A DNA stretch of 64,000 nt from Dipteronia dyeriana (GCA_032871835.1 CM065298.1:99013891-99077890), one strand, 5' to 3'; shown: positions 47,081 to 58,850, counted from the stretch's first letter. A program made the numbers and translations. Notes: generated by a model not told the origin, from the letters alone.

Positions 47081-48629
47081 CTATTTAAGCAGTACAGTAA
47101 AAAGAATGGAGTTAAAGCTCAAAATATTAAGAATTCAAGCAGACAGTAGCTAAAGAATCGAAGGAACAAGTAGCCTGCTCCGTGTGAACAGAGAAATATA
47201 AAACATTTTTTTTGGATACATATATAACATTTCTAAAACTGCATCACAAATTCGAATTCCACCATCTTTGTTGGCTTCCATTTCAAGAGGATGTGAAGAC
47301 ACTCCTTTTTTTGTCACTTCATAGAGGCTTTTGTTTGTATCACACTGCTATCTAGAAAGACATGTCGAGATGACACAGCTTTTAGAACCATTCAGCTCAC
47401 CTATGTGTAGGTTCTAAATTTCTCCCATGAGGTTTTGTTGACAGCTTGTTAAAATAAATATATTGATTTCTCTAACAAAAGATAACATTGTTGCCAACAA
47501 GAATCAGGAAAATAAATCTGGGTAGACCCTTGGAGATCTCATGGATATGAAATAATTTCATGTCTCAATAGCATTTAAAACTAGTCCATGCTGTGTTCGA
47601 TAACATTTAATCTATTCTGCAGCATATATAATACTAAACTTCAAAACTAATTTAAATAAAATCCTGTCGATATGAATGCAAATATAATGGGAGCCAAAAT
47701 GCTCCCACAGCATTCAAATCTATTCTGCTGCATATATAAGATGAAACTTAAAAAGTTATTGAATTAACAACTTGTTGATATGAATGAAAATATGTTGGAG
47801 GTCTAAATGCAACCCTTCTAATTACAATATATATGTTGTGGCTGTAAACATGATTAGTTATTACACGTTCCAAAAAAAAAAAATCTAAAAGGCCCTAATG
47901 TGAATGGGAATTGATCCTAAGACCTCTTATACAACTACAAGACATGTAAACGGGTAAGCTAGCAAGTATACACCTAAACACGTTAAATTAAATTTGCCAA
48001 GTTTGGTATCCCAAGACCTTTTATTTTACATTAAGAGTTCAAACAAATTGGATATCCCCTTGGGGACACATACGTAATTTAAATTGTCAAAAATACATAC
48101 AAAAGAGGGGCACTTTGATAATTTAAAAATCGTGTCCTATCTTGTCATAGTCATATCAAACGCATAACAGTACAATTAATAGTTTAAGAAAAATAATTTT
48201 TTTATATGAAAAATAATTTTTTTATATAAAAAAAGTGAAAAACAAAAACGAAAAACGAAAAATATATATTTTGTGTTTTTCAAATATTTCACTTTTAACA
48301 CTAGTTTTGTTTTTCATTTTTTTTCGAAAATAAAATGAAAAACAGTTAACGAACTCGTTTTCGAAATTGTTTTTGAAAAATAAAAACGAAAACGGACTGA
48401 AAAACAGCTGCATGACGGGGCCTTAAATTTTTCATTCCCTCATTTATGGTTTATTTATAATTACTTATCAGAAAGTACAAGTATTCAATATCAAGTCTCC
48501 AAAGAAAATGTATTCTCCATTATTTATTTTCTGTTTATACTTTTTTCGGTGTAACATCCTTGTATGGTTTTTGCTTAGAAATTTAATATTTACTTCATGT
48601 ATGCTATATGTGGTATCACATTTTTTTAA
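47081..48629. other. TPP2 intron or upstream sequence; no exon found
   Basis: The expected next upstream TPP2 exon is not seen. A roughly 120-base segment with ATTCTGC-GCATATATAA and GATATGAATG-AAATAT is duplicated at about 47,612-47,690 and 47,720-47,810. 48,180-48,425 is AT-rich with repeated AAAAACGAAAA and ends GCATGACGGGGCCTTA, which resembles a MITE terminus, but its partner end is unclear. Confidence 0.45.
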
Positions 48630-48788
48630 GAGCATCTCTAATGTTAATATACATTTGGAGAAAATGGAGTGTCACATAGGATAGAAACTAAAGATGTTAA
48701 AAAATCTCTCTCCAATACAATTATCTAAATTGAATATGGAGATGATGTGACAAAATAAAAGTTAGAGAATATGGAGTTGAGTTTCTAA

Positions 48789-49795
48789 GGGGCCGTTTGG
48801 TATGGGGTAATCAAAATAATGTGATTCCCGGAAAAGTTAAACACAGGAATGTGATTTCTAGGAAACTTGTACACGTGTGTTTGGTTGTGTATGGGAATAT
48901 TTCGTAGGATTCCTGAGAATATCAAGTAACCATGTTTGGTTGTACATGGGAAATTTTATTATTATTATTAAAAACTAAAAAAAAAATCACAATAAATGGT
49001 TAAAATTTTAACCAGATCCATTTCTCAAACATCATCACCATCATCCCTTTCTTTCCATCTCTTTGTCTTTCTTTCCATCTCTCTCCACGTCGTCATCATC
49101 GTCGCCGCCTCCGGCCTGTCTTGTCTTCGTCCCCGTCTTCATCGAAGCTCCCCGTCGCGTCTGCATCGAATCTCGCCATCATCGTCGTCATCGTCGTCAT
49201 CGTCTTTGTCTTCGTTCACCGTCGTCGTTGTCTTCTTTCGCCGTCGCCGTCGTCTTCTTCGTTCGCCGTCGCCGTCGCCATCGTCGTCTTCGTTCGCCGT
49301 CGCCGTTGTCGTCTTCATTCGCCTTCGCCGTCGTCATCTTCGTCTTTGTCATCATCAAACCTCATCATCGAGCAACCTAAATTTATAGTTGTTGTAATTT
49401 TTTCTTTCCTTTTTCTGCTACTGATGATGTTTGAGAAATAGATTTTTGGGAAAAGATTTAATAGAAGATTATTTGAGTTATTACTGTGTTTTGATTAGGG
49501 ATTTCAAAAATGAAATTGGGAATTTTGTTATTAATGTGGAGAAGGATTCTGAAGAACAGAGAAGAAGAAAAACTAATAATTTTTTTAATGATGGTGGGAC
49601 CCACGGTGGGAATCAGATGGAGGTAATCTGAAACCCACCTATTTTGATGGGAATCACATTACCCTCCAGAGGGGTAATGTGATTCCCATGGGATTCACTT
49701 TACCGGGAAACAAAAAATCCAAACCTGTTACCAAACATGAGAATGTTCTGAGATTCCCATTCCCATGTAAAGATACCATCATACCAAACGGCCCC
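48789..49795. mobile_element. Tourist-like MITE with GGGGCCGTTTGGTATG termini, 1.0 kb
   Basis: Perfect 16-base inverted termini GGGGCCGTTTGGTATG, flanked by TAA at 48,786-48,788 and 49,796-49,798. Terminus and 3-bp TAA duplication are diagnostic of Tourist/PIF-Harbinger type. Subterminal blocks with GTGATTCCC are also inverted between ends. The centre carries a CGTCGT/TCATCG-rich stretch (49,080-49,370). No transposase. Confidence 0.9.
49080..49372. repeat. Low-complexity CGTCGT/CATCGTC stretch
   Basis: Imperfect trinucleotide-type repetition of TCG/CGC/CGT gives three overlapping long open frames of Ser, Arg, Val and Pro. The openness of all frames follows from composition and is not evidence of a gene. 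Confidence 0.85.
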
Positions 49796-50243
49796 TAAGA
49801 GTATCTCCAATTCAAATATGCATTTGGAGAAAATTGAATGTCATATAAGGTAAATAGTTTAAAAAAAATAGAAAAACTCTTTCCAATGCAATTATCTAAC
49901 TTCAATATGGAGATGATGCGATAAAAAAAAGTTATATAATATGGAGTTGGGTTTTTAATTCTAGAAACTCTCCTAGAAATGTTGATTATGATTTCTAACT
50001 CTTTCCACTAATAATATTAAAGCTCAATTAATTGTAAAATAAAAGAGGAGAGATAATGTAATAATTGTTTTATTAAAATTGGTCATAAAATAGATACATA
50101 TTTGACTTTTGATAGTTGCATTGGAGATGTGAATATGTATTTCTTTAAAAAAAAAATCAAAAGTGGGTCCATAGTGAATAGAAATTTTGATGTAACACTA
50201 TTTAGAAACTCAAAATTATATATTTACATTGGAGGTGTTCTAA

Positions 50244-51019
50244 GAATGTATAGAGTTAACGAACTTTAAATATAAAGTCTAGATACATTACTTACATGTT
50301 TTTTATGAGATTTTATTTTGAATCAACATTTTTGTTATTCCTGATTTTTTTTTTAAATGAGTTTTATTGGATTGAATTATGAAAAAAAATACTTAAAAAT
50401 TTTAAATCGGAAATGAATTAATAGAATTGTAATTTGTCATAAGATTTATAACGTATAAATTAATGGGTTAAATGGGTCTTATTAGGTAACCCCGTTAACT
50501 AATGGAGCATGTTTAGGTTTCGACATATAACACGATAGGCTTAATGAGCCGTGTTCGGGTTGAGCAAATAAGTAATAGCTCGTCGTGTTGAATGCATGTT
50601 GTGTAAAAGTTCGTCTTGGTTCAATTATACGTCAACTTATGTTGAATACCTGTTCTGAAGAAACGGTGGACACAGGGATAATGACTATGTCATGTGCTAA
50701 TTGTGACAATACTGGATATCTACTGTTATAGTTCTTCTACCATAACAGTAGATAAAATTCATTTATGTTTACGACTGAATCGAACTAAGTTTCAAGGAAC
50801 TTGTTAAGTTTGGTACTTTATGTTAGAGCATCTCTTACAACTGAAGGTTGGGATGAAGAACTTTATGAGCTCTTAATGGAATTCCCTCGCTTGCTGCCCC
50901 TTTGGAGAATGCTCAAACTTCTCTTCAACGGAAGTGTGTCCTGTTCTTTCGGTGGTTGTGTGTTAACGCCGTTAAGCCCGCGCTCATAAATATTAAAAAC
51001 TTTGAATAACCTGGTTCAT
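50244..51019. other. Intergenic or intron sequence; no gene
   Basis: AT-rich to 50,450, then mixed sequence with reiterated ACACGA/GTGTTC/TGTTGA motifs. A small hairpin CTACTGTTATAG-loop-CATAACAGTAG lies at 50,718-50,751. A 62-codon open stretch (50,801-50,989) shows no family features. Confidence 0.4.
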
Positions 51020-52316
51020 AGGTCAGTATATTGTTCAGTAAAATCTAAGTTCAATTTAAAACCAATATAATAAAGAAAAGTTTCTAATTGAAAATTTAAC
51101 CTTAGGATCTAGTATAACACCTAAGGCATAGAGCAAAAGAAATTTAGAGTAATATTTTTTAAATTTGTTTTCCATGGCAACAACTGTAGTGCCTAAGATA
51201 TCATAATCTCTATACAAGTTTAATATTTCAGACATTTCCACAATCTGATGGATTGTCTGAGAAGATGTGAGGTAATAGACCCCGGAAATAATTATAGTGG
51301 AATCGTTAAAAAACCTTAAAAAATTGAACAAAAATCTTTGTTATATACCAATCATATGAGGTTGGTATTAAACGGTCAATTTCGGTCATTTTCATGTTAT
51401 ACAAACCTGAAATAGTGACAGAATAATCCAAACAATTTTGCAATAATAAGTAAGTAGAGTTTCCACCTTACCAGTATATCTGTTTAGAATCGTTGGGCCG
51501 TGGAGAGTTAGCTTGACAGTATTTGCCAAATTCCGACGATCTTAGATTAGAGCTGCTTATCCAATAAAGGTTATCTCTGATGCGATTTATACGATCACCT
51601 ACAATTTGCAAGCAAGATTTTACAACTAAAATGATGATGTGACATGCACCTCATTGGTGGAAGAAACAACCTCAATCTCATTGGATATTGTTGTTAAAAA
51701 ATAAGGCAATATAGCTAGTATTTGTCGATGCATTATCTAATGTGATAGAAAGAATGCGTTGAGTTATTCCATAATTTTGAAAAACAGAAATGATGACATG
51801 ATAAATATTTTTTTAGATATGTTGAAAATTCATAAGACGAAAACCAATAATTCTTTTTTGTATCTTCCAATCGAAGTCTAAATAGTGTCATGTGACACAT
51901 AAATAGTCCTACTTGGAACGTGTATTCTAAATATAGGAAGTTAGTACAATAGAAACACTTATATGCTGTTGAAAAGTCATCATTTATTGATTGGCTTATT
52001 TCGTGAACAATCACATTGATGGGGTTCATGTACGGGTAGCTTAGGCTCTCAAGACCTCAAGAGGAGAAGCATCAAAGGTAAAATTCTTGTGCTTCATTAC
52101 TTTGAAGAGATAGTTGCACACACTTACATATTCATGCATAACTCTTGATCTTATATGTTGAGTGTTTTTCTTGTGTGCATTTTAGTTTAGATGACTCTTG
52201 TTGACATATTTGCATCCTGCTATGAAAGTTGTATGTCAGGCTAGGCATTAAATTAGGATGTAATTTCATCACTCTTGAACTTATTGTTTTTATGCTTTTG
52301 AGTGTTGAAAACATAT

Positions 52317-52585
52317 GCATTGCGCTGGTGGTGCGCTACTCGACTAGCGCAACTTTCACAGTGGGCTGTCGCTAGTGTTGCGCCACTGATCTGTGCTGCT
52401 GCACCCGCGCGTAGTTGAAAAATGTGGGTGTGCGCTGGTGGTGCGCTACTCGTCCAACGCACCTCACTAGCGCAAACTTCCCAAAGAATATGTGTTTGTG
52501 TTGCGCTACTGGGATGCACCACTCGTCCAGCGTCTGTTTTAAAAATAGATTATGAGCTGGTGGTACGCTACTCGACCAGCGCACA
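52317..52585. repeat. Reiterated GC-rich inverted motifs GCGCTGGTGGTGCGCTACTCG
   Basis: CTGGTGGTGCGCTACTCG occurs at about 52,325 and 52,435 and in diverged form at 52,557 (with TACGCTACTCGACCAGCGCA). The segments between contain TAGCGCAAC, CCAACGCACC and GTTGCGCTACT. Inverted partners such as GCGCTGGT/ACCAGCGC make hairpins. This is the same LTR position as the blocks at 4,251 and 56,275. Confidence 0.8.
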
Positions 52586-52634
52586 CAGAGGAAGCTGGAA
52601 CGTTTTTTCCAAAACGACCTCACTTTGTTTGGAT

Positions 52635-52638
<4 letters not shown>

Positions 52639-52673
<35 letters not shown>
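52639..52673. repeat. (TA)n microsatellite
   Basis: About 17 TA units inside the solo LTR. The sister LTR has a shorter TA run at the equivalent place (56,191-56,212). Confidence 0.95.
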
Positions 52674-52675
<2 letters not shown>

Positions 52676-54100
52676 CTCAATGCCTTAAGGTCGTATATGA
52701 GTTCAGAATATCACATTTCTTCCTTAGAACACATTTCAAAGGAAAAACACTTCCAAGAACTCATTTTTAATCACTTAAAGCATTCCCATGAGCATTAAAT
52801 CTTCATCTTGCATCATCTAAGTTCATCTAGAGTGCATCTATGGATAGGGTTGCTTCATCACATCTTGTTTGGTAAGCTCTTCATTATCTTCTTACAAGTT
52901 AAGTGTTTTTGCTTGCTAAACCATCTCTTTGATTAATTGTATTCTCTTAGAATATTTCTAGATACAAATTAGAGATTGTTGTGATGACATGATTGAGTGT
53001 TGTATTGTGATAGCATCATAGGATTGTTTGATCTATGTTTAGCTAAGCAATTTGAACATGTCATTTAGCACTTGATATCTAGGATTGCATTTATTGTCAT
53101 CTCATTTTCCTAGATAAGCATATAAGGTTTCCTAGCCTTGTTTGTTCATTGAATATCATTATATATTAATTAGGATACTTTATCTCTTCATTGAGAAGTA
53201 AGACTTGTGTTGCTTCCGGGAGTAGGTAGCTTAAAGCACAAGCATGATGAAATAGGTTCACTTATACCGGGATTAGGTAGTGGTGAAGGATTAAACCGGG
53301 ATTAGGTTGTAATTCCTTTATCATTAGTGGATTCGAGGTTCTAGTGTTGCGCACTCATCAGCCCATGGTTTTTCCCATTTTGAGGGTTTCCACGTATATC
53401 TCAAGTGTCTTTAATATTTCCGTATTTTTACACTTATGATTTCTTTGTAATTAGCTAGGGGCATTTTCGTCAACTTGACTTAACGAAAATTGGGTAAAAA
53501 GTTAATTAAAATCTATTCACCTCCCCCTCTAGATTAATATTACACACCATAATATTTGTTTCAGCTGTAATTATAAATCAAGTTTTCTCGTTCAGTGTAA
53601 AAATATTTTTTCAAATCGCTCTTATCGGTGTTTCTAGAAATAGCTTTAAATTGGGGGTTGTATGCTTTTAAGATAAATTGCGTAATATAACGTGTCATGC
53701 AATCTCTAGCAAACGCGGAGTCGTAACTCCACGTCATAACGGACCTTTCTAGTTTCCGTTGTGGTTGTGTCTGGATTGTAGTATATACTCGCCCGTGTTT
53801 AAGCATGAATTTGTCTATATGCTTTTTCAAATGACCAATTCTCGACCTAGAACCGTTATATAAAGTTGTAAACAACTTACAGCGAGCCATTGATTTGACC
53901 GTATAGTTTGAGCCATGTCCATTTTCTTGGACAAAACACTCCCATACAGCATATGTCGTCTTTATAGGAAGTGATGCCGGTGTGGAGGTGGAAGAACCTG
54001 GTCCCCGTTGTCGGTTCGATAACAGTCTCCTGGTGTATAAAGGTCAAAATCATCATTGTCCATATTAAGACAGTCCGAAAAAATAGGATGATTAGGATAC

Positions 54101-55359
54101 ATTTCCTACAATATAAATATTAACTATTTAGTTATTAATTAAGCATAAATATATAAAATAAAATACATAATAAGCATAAATATTAAACTGTCGAAGAATA
54201 AGTATTAAAATTAAAAACTAATGATAAAATCATAAGTACACTAAGTATAAATATTAAAATTAATAACAAAGCATAAATATATTAGACAAAAATATTAAAT
54301 ATAAAGTAAAACCTAAGAATAAATATTAAAACTAATAACTAAGCATAAAATCATAAATATAGTAAGCAAGAATATTAATTACTAGATTACATCCCACACG
54401 ATGTGTAGGAATTATAAAATGTAATGCAACAATAATTTAATGATTTAATTTATTGATCTAAGATATTAGATGCATTGGTGATGAAAAACAATTACGGGGC
54501 ATTTTTCTAGATTTATTTCTTGACATCTCCAACATAAAATTAATCAATGGTCGGGTGAAACTTTCTCAATTGGTATTTTGAAACTCTATGATAATATATT
54601 ATTCACCAAGCATTAAATTAAAAATACATGATCTAATAATAGTAATAATTATCATTAAATCTAAAAAATCAACGATTAATTGAAAAAAAAGTTGAAGAAT
54701 ATAAAACTGAAGAGTTGAAAATAATATTTTTAAAAAACTAAATAATGGTCAAGCTTTCTCATGTCGACACGTGGTATGTTAAAGCTTCAAAATAAGATAA
54801 AATATTAATAGTATAGAAAAATCAAGAGTCAATCCCATAATTAATGGGATAACCAGTTGCGACCCAGAAATTTTAACGAGGTATACCATTTGAACAAACT
54901 AAAATTTATATTAAAAAAACAATGAAAATTTTCAAATCATAATAAAATGTGTTTTTTTTATATACAAAAATTGATAGTATAATGATTTTTTTTTAAAAAA
55001 ATGTTAACGGAAAATTTACTCGAGGTGATAAATTCCAGTTAACACCCTCGAGACCACTACCACGGAGGTGGTGGCGGGGGTTGGTACCTTTGATATCGAA
55101 TTTGTTCGAACAAAGGTGAGTGTTTAAATGTGAATACAATGAAAATGAGAATATAGCTCTTTATTATAGATCGTGTATGTCGTACAAAAATCTCTCAAAT
55201 ACTCTCAATCTTGTTAGGATACAGTAGGGTGGCAAACTTGTGCATGTTGAACAGTAGAATACAACGGTGGCCGTGTTCTGAAGTTAGAATTTAGACCAAA
55301 GTCAACTCTTTTTTTTTATGTTATTTGTTCTCCCGTTTAAGTTCATACTTGAGCCTATT
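54101..55359. other. AT-rich flank of the hAT relic; no gene
   Basis: 54,120-54,400 repeats ATAAATATTAAAA/CTAAGCATAAA motifs, probably hAT subterminal sequence (similar TAATATTTATG runs precede the other hAT copy at 11,430-11,540). 55,030-55,090 has a small GC-rich inverted patch (CCACTACCACGGAGGTGGTGG). Nothing else is recognised. Confidence 0.45.
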
Positions 55360-56808
55360 TGAAATTCTCTAGAAAGTGTGTGTCTATAACCTAAGGGGGG
55401 AGTAGTTCGATAGGTTACTAATTTTACGAATTAATCAATATTATCAATTCTACCCCATTCTACTAAGTGCTTAAATAAAAGACAACAAACATAAAACAAT
55501 AACAACAAGCAATTTATACGTGGAAACCCTCCAAATGGGAAAAACCACGGGCTGTTCAGTGCGCCACACTCGATCCTTAAAATCCACTATTGAGTGAAAA
55601 ACGGGCCTTAATAGTGATTTTGGATCACCAACCTTGTGCACTAATCACATAGCCACAAGCTTAATCATCAATGAAGAGATAATGGCAACCTAAGTGAATA
55701 TGCAAGAATATTCTATATACAAAAATGCTAGGTGAAGACATTCATGCTTATCTAGGATTAGTGATGACAAGTAAAGCAAATCCTAGATATCAATGTTCTA
55801 AATGCAAAGGCAAGAAGAATTAGCTAGAAGGGTAAAACCGTCCTAAATTCTAGCTATCACAAATCAATACTCTCAACCAACAAACAATACCACAAGCATG
55901 TCATAAAAGCTATTAAACATAGAAGCATGCATTTAATTTGCAATAAGGACTAAAACCTAGGTATACATGTCTTAGTAATGAAACCATAAAGTCTAGAGCA
56001 TGTAGAAATTACCTAGTCAAGAAGAAGATGATGCTCCATGCTTAGATGATCCTAAAATGAAGCTAAATGATCATGAGATGAAGTTGGGTTGAGTAAAAAT
56101 AAGTGTTTGGGAGTCCTTCTCTCTCTAGAAAAGCTAGGTCACATAAAGATGGCTTCTTGGACTCTTAAAAATCGAAGAGAAGAGAAGATAACATATATAT
56201 ATATATATATATTTGGTGCCATACACAAAGTGACGTCGTTTTGGATGAAAGGTAACCAAATCCCGTCAGGACCAAGGTACAGGTAAGTGTCCAGACCGCG
56301 GCACAGAGAGCGTTGCATTGCCTGGACAACACCGCTCTATAGACCGTTGTGCATGCAAGTACACAGACCGCGGTCTGGACAGCATGCAACACCAGTGAAA
56401 CTCCGCTTGGAAGACCGCGGTGCATACAACAAGCACAGGCTGCAGTAGCCATAGCGTGTAGCCTCTGGCAAACACCGCGGTGTAGGCACTGCATAGAAAG
56501 CAGTTTGAACCGTGAACCAGAGGAAAAAATCCTCTTTTTAAGGCACAAAAAACGCATTCAACACTCAAGCAAGAATTAAGACACTCAAGGCACACAATAA
56601 GGCAAATAAGCAAGCATGCAAGATAATTAAAAGAAAATGCATGAGTGTGTGTGTGCACTAATACCTCTTAAATGAAAGTTAAGCGAATGATTTTACCTTT
56701 GATGTTTGAGCTTGGTTACCAACAATGATACCCTAAACTACCCTTACATATTGATCCCCAACTGTGGTTGTCAACGAAATAAACCAATCAAACACTGAGG
56801 AACTTACA
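55360..56808 (-). mobile_element. 3' LTR of a Sirevirus-like copia element (SV1)
   Basis: On the minus strand it starts TGTAAGTTCCTCAG right after a polypurine tract AAAGGGGGAGAT and ends GAGAATTTCA. It shares arms with solo LTRs 3,567-5,615 and 51,970-53,563, including the TACGTGGAAACCC motif near 55,515. The GC-rich block at 56,275-56,520 has repeated GACCGCGG/CCGCGGTC motifs. Upstream lie the polypurine-rich zone and the pol tail of the same element. Confidence 0.85.
56275..56520. repeat. GC-rich block with reiterated GACCGCGGT palindromic motifs
   Basis: ACCGCGG or its inverse appears at about 56,295, 56,368, 56,413 and 56,476, the second as the self-complementary CAGACCGCGGTCTG. It is comparable in position with the blocks of copies 1 and 2, but the motif is different. 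Confidence 0.8.
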
Positions 56809-58014
56809 ATCTCCCCCTTTAGCTATTTCATGACAAAACCACTCACTCACAAAGTATCCTCACAATAAAAAGAAACAACAAGAGGTCAACAAATACATTC
56901 TACATTACAAGAGATTCCTAAAGCTAAATCTTCAAATCTTCCATCTCTTATAGAATGATCATCCATACAAAACAAAGAACTACACTTTCCAATATAAGTG
57001 TATGAGAGGGATCAAGATAAATAAAAACAAACGCAATTTGCATGAATTAGAAACAAGTAACATGCAATCAACAAAGCACATAAGCTAACAACACAAAGTC
57101 AACTCCCCCTTAAAACGGTATTCTCCCCTTAGATGCAAAAGCAACACAAACTCCCCCTAAATCCAACATTACTCCCCCTTTTTGTCACAAGATAGGTAAA
57201 TGAGTATTCCCCAACTGGGACGCTTTAGCAAAGAGAGATATTTGCAATGTAAATACATAAGCATATACAACAACTTTATGCAATTTAATTAAGAGAGAGA
57301 GAGATTCATGGAAGTTTTATTTATTGGAACATGTGTGAAAAGATTGCCTTGAATGAAATACATACAACATCAACTTCCAAAAGCATGGTATTTTGCAAAG
57401 GAAAATAACACATGAGGTTCCAAGAGAAGTCAAACCAATTTGCACCAATTTGTCAATGGAACACAAGATATAGTTTAACAAGAGATAAGAGCAACTATCA
57501 AGCCTTACAAGTTAAACAATACATGAGCGACTATTGCGTCCTTTTAGATTTTTCCGGGTGAAATGCCTGTATGATAGTAGCCTTGTTCAACAAGTAAAGA
57601 GAGAGAGACTATTGGATTGTGAAATCCTTGAAATGGATACAATATTCTTATTGATTGAAGTCTCAAAAGTCACTCTCACACAAATTTGCAATCATTTTTA
57701 AGCATTCTATAAATTCATCATGCATAACAATATAAGCATGTCAAGATCAACTTTTCATAAACATGGAGATAAACTTTGGGTCAATCAAATGTACTTCCCA
57801 ATCAAATTTCCTAGTCCAAAAATATATGTTTGAACACAAATGAGACATGCATTTCAAATAAGGCAAATACACACTTATTGAATAAAAAGTCATATAATAA
57901 TATATGCTCAAGCAATTAATTAAAGAGCATAAAATTGTAAAATTATTTGCTTATTAGAATGCAAGTTCGCTCTCTTTGCTTGAGCTCCCCATAAGGGGCA
58001 AACACCAAAACTCA
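56809..58014 (-). promoter_or_regulatory. Multiple polypurine-tract zone of SV1
   Basis: On the minus strand AAGGGGGAG or AGGGGGAG occurs at 56,811-56,820, 57,113-57,120, 57,151-57,158 and 57,172-57,180, with a weaker AAGGGGAG at 57,123-57,130. Several polypurine tracts between the pol stop and the 3' LTR are a known mark of Sireviruses. Apart from these, the 1.2 kb shows no coding sequence. Confidence 0.75.
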
Positions 58015-58086
58015 TCAATGCATATGACAAATCCCAATAGACCTACTAAGAGATTTAAACTTAGTTAAATCTAATGGTTTTATAAA
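58015..58086 (-). pseudogene. C-terminal tail of SV1 pol
   Basis: Reads FIKPLDLTKFKSLSRSIGIC then HMH and a TGA stop at 58,015-58,017. This is the usual end of a Sirevirus RNase H region (after the ADIFTKPL-type motif). It is severed from the rest of pol at 60,730 by the solo LTR 58,092-60,724. Confidence 0.85.
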
Positions 58087-58545
58087 CAAGTTGAAAATAC
58101 AATCACGGTTAAATGCTCAAGGCTAACCTATAGGGGGTAGAGGTGAATAGGTTAGACACCTTTTTCGACTCCTTTAGAAAGTTTGTTTCCTCTAGATTGC
58201 TTGTATCACAATATATATTAATTAAAGATAATTAATCAATATATAAAATTCAAGTAAAGTGTGATAGAAACAAGTAATTGTAACACATATACAATCAATT
58301 TCATAGAAAGGAATTCAACATACATAAACAATTCTATCCACAATACAAATATTAAAAAGATAGGGATAGAGAAAAGTTGACACAAGATACAACGTGGTAA
58401 ACTCCGAAGAGGAAACATCCACAGGGCTAGCAGCCACCGGCGAACAAAATCCACTAGTAAATAAGACAAGTACAATCTCTCAAGTGACCTATTCACCTAA
58501 AAACTACCCTCCTATCCTACTCTAGAAGTTGCCGCTCTATGCTCA

Positions 58546-58850
58546 ACAATCCGAGGCTTCACACCTCTTGTCAAGACTTCCTTGCTCACCTTATCCGGAT
58601 TTTCACAACCCAAGGCAAGACTTCTTGCTCAACTAAGTCCTCACGACTTTAGTCAAGACTTCCTTGCTCACCTATCCGAGTTCTCCCAACTCTAGGCAAG
58701 ACTTCTTGCTCGACTATCCAAGGCTTCACACCTTTAGCCAAGACTTTCTTGCTCGACAATCCAAGGCTTCACACCTCTTGCCAAGACTTCTTGCTCAAAT
58801 CCATAGGTCTCACACCTATTGTCAAGACTTCCTTCTCACAAGGCATCTAG
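58546..58850. repeat. Imperfect tandem repeat, about 55-60 bp unit
   Basis: Units of the form AGGCTTCACACCTCTTGTC-AAGACTTCCTTGCTCA recur five to six times (58,552, 58,612, 58,650, 58,690, 58,730, 58,766, 58,800) with variation in the middle. Confidence 0.8.

Larger units (their letters stand above)
48630..50240. mobile_element. Tourist-like MITE cluster (GAGCATCTCTAATG termini)
   Basis: The left end GAGCATCTCTAATG and right end (inverted) GAACACCTCCAATG are each bordered by TAA, the 3-bp duplication of PIF/Harbinger elements. A second, complete-looking copy runs 49,799-50,240 (GAGTATCTCCAATTC to the same right end), and 48,630-48,788 repeats its first 160 bases in direct orientation. Another MITE (48,789-49,795) separates the two. 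Confidence 0.7.
51970..53563 (+). mobile_element. Solo LTR, Sirevirus-like family, copy 2
   Basis: Starts TGAAAAGTCATC, ends TTTGTTTCA, flanked by an exact 5-bp duplication GCTGT (51,965-51,969 and 53,564-53,568). The hAT reading continues across it when it is removed. It shares with the LTR at 55,360-56,808 the segment GATTGGYTTATTTCGT, CATCAAAGGTAAAAT, CCAAAACGACNTCACTTTGT followed by a TATATA run, GAGGGTTTCCACGTATA, and the CACCTCCCCCTCTAGATT end. Confidence 0.92.
51056..54100 (-). pseudogene. hAT transposase (RICESLEEPER-like), split by a solo LTR
   Basis: On the minus strand it begins near 54,100 (ATGTATCCTAATCATCC, MDNDDFDLYTPGD). A BED-finger region with WECFVQENG and KSMARCKLFTTLYN, HLKKHIDKFM follows (53,830-53,940), then SYDSAFARDCMTRYITQFIL and KSDLKKYFYTEREN (53,561-53,890). 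The solo LTR (51,970-53,563) intervenes, after which the core resumes: WKIQKRIIGFRLMN, ITLDNASTNTSYIALFFNNN, CHIIILVVKSCL (51,550-51,960), ending VEMSEILNLYRDYD and LLLYALGVILDPKVKF (51,056-51,331). It has the same architecture as 11,549-13,180 but opposite orientation. Stops and frameshifts abolish function. Confidence 0.8.

Noticed and set aside
47081..48629. Further upstream TPP2 exons
   Set aside because: Scanned for the expected preceding coding segment with an AG/GT border on the minus strand; none seen by eye.
48996..49441. Three overlapping open frames of 105-130 codons rich in Ser, Arg and Val
   Set aside because: Product of a CGTCGT-type low-complexity stretch; composition alone keeps several frames open.
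50718..50751. Short hairpin as a microRNA precursor
   Set aside because: Arms of 11-12 bases are far too short for a plant microRNA foldback.
56165..56658. Two 130-codon Cys/Ala-rich frames with a signal-peptide-like start
   Set aside because: They lie wholly in the SV1 LTR across its palindromic GC block and a TA run; not conserved in the sister LTRs.
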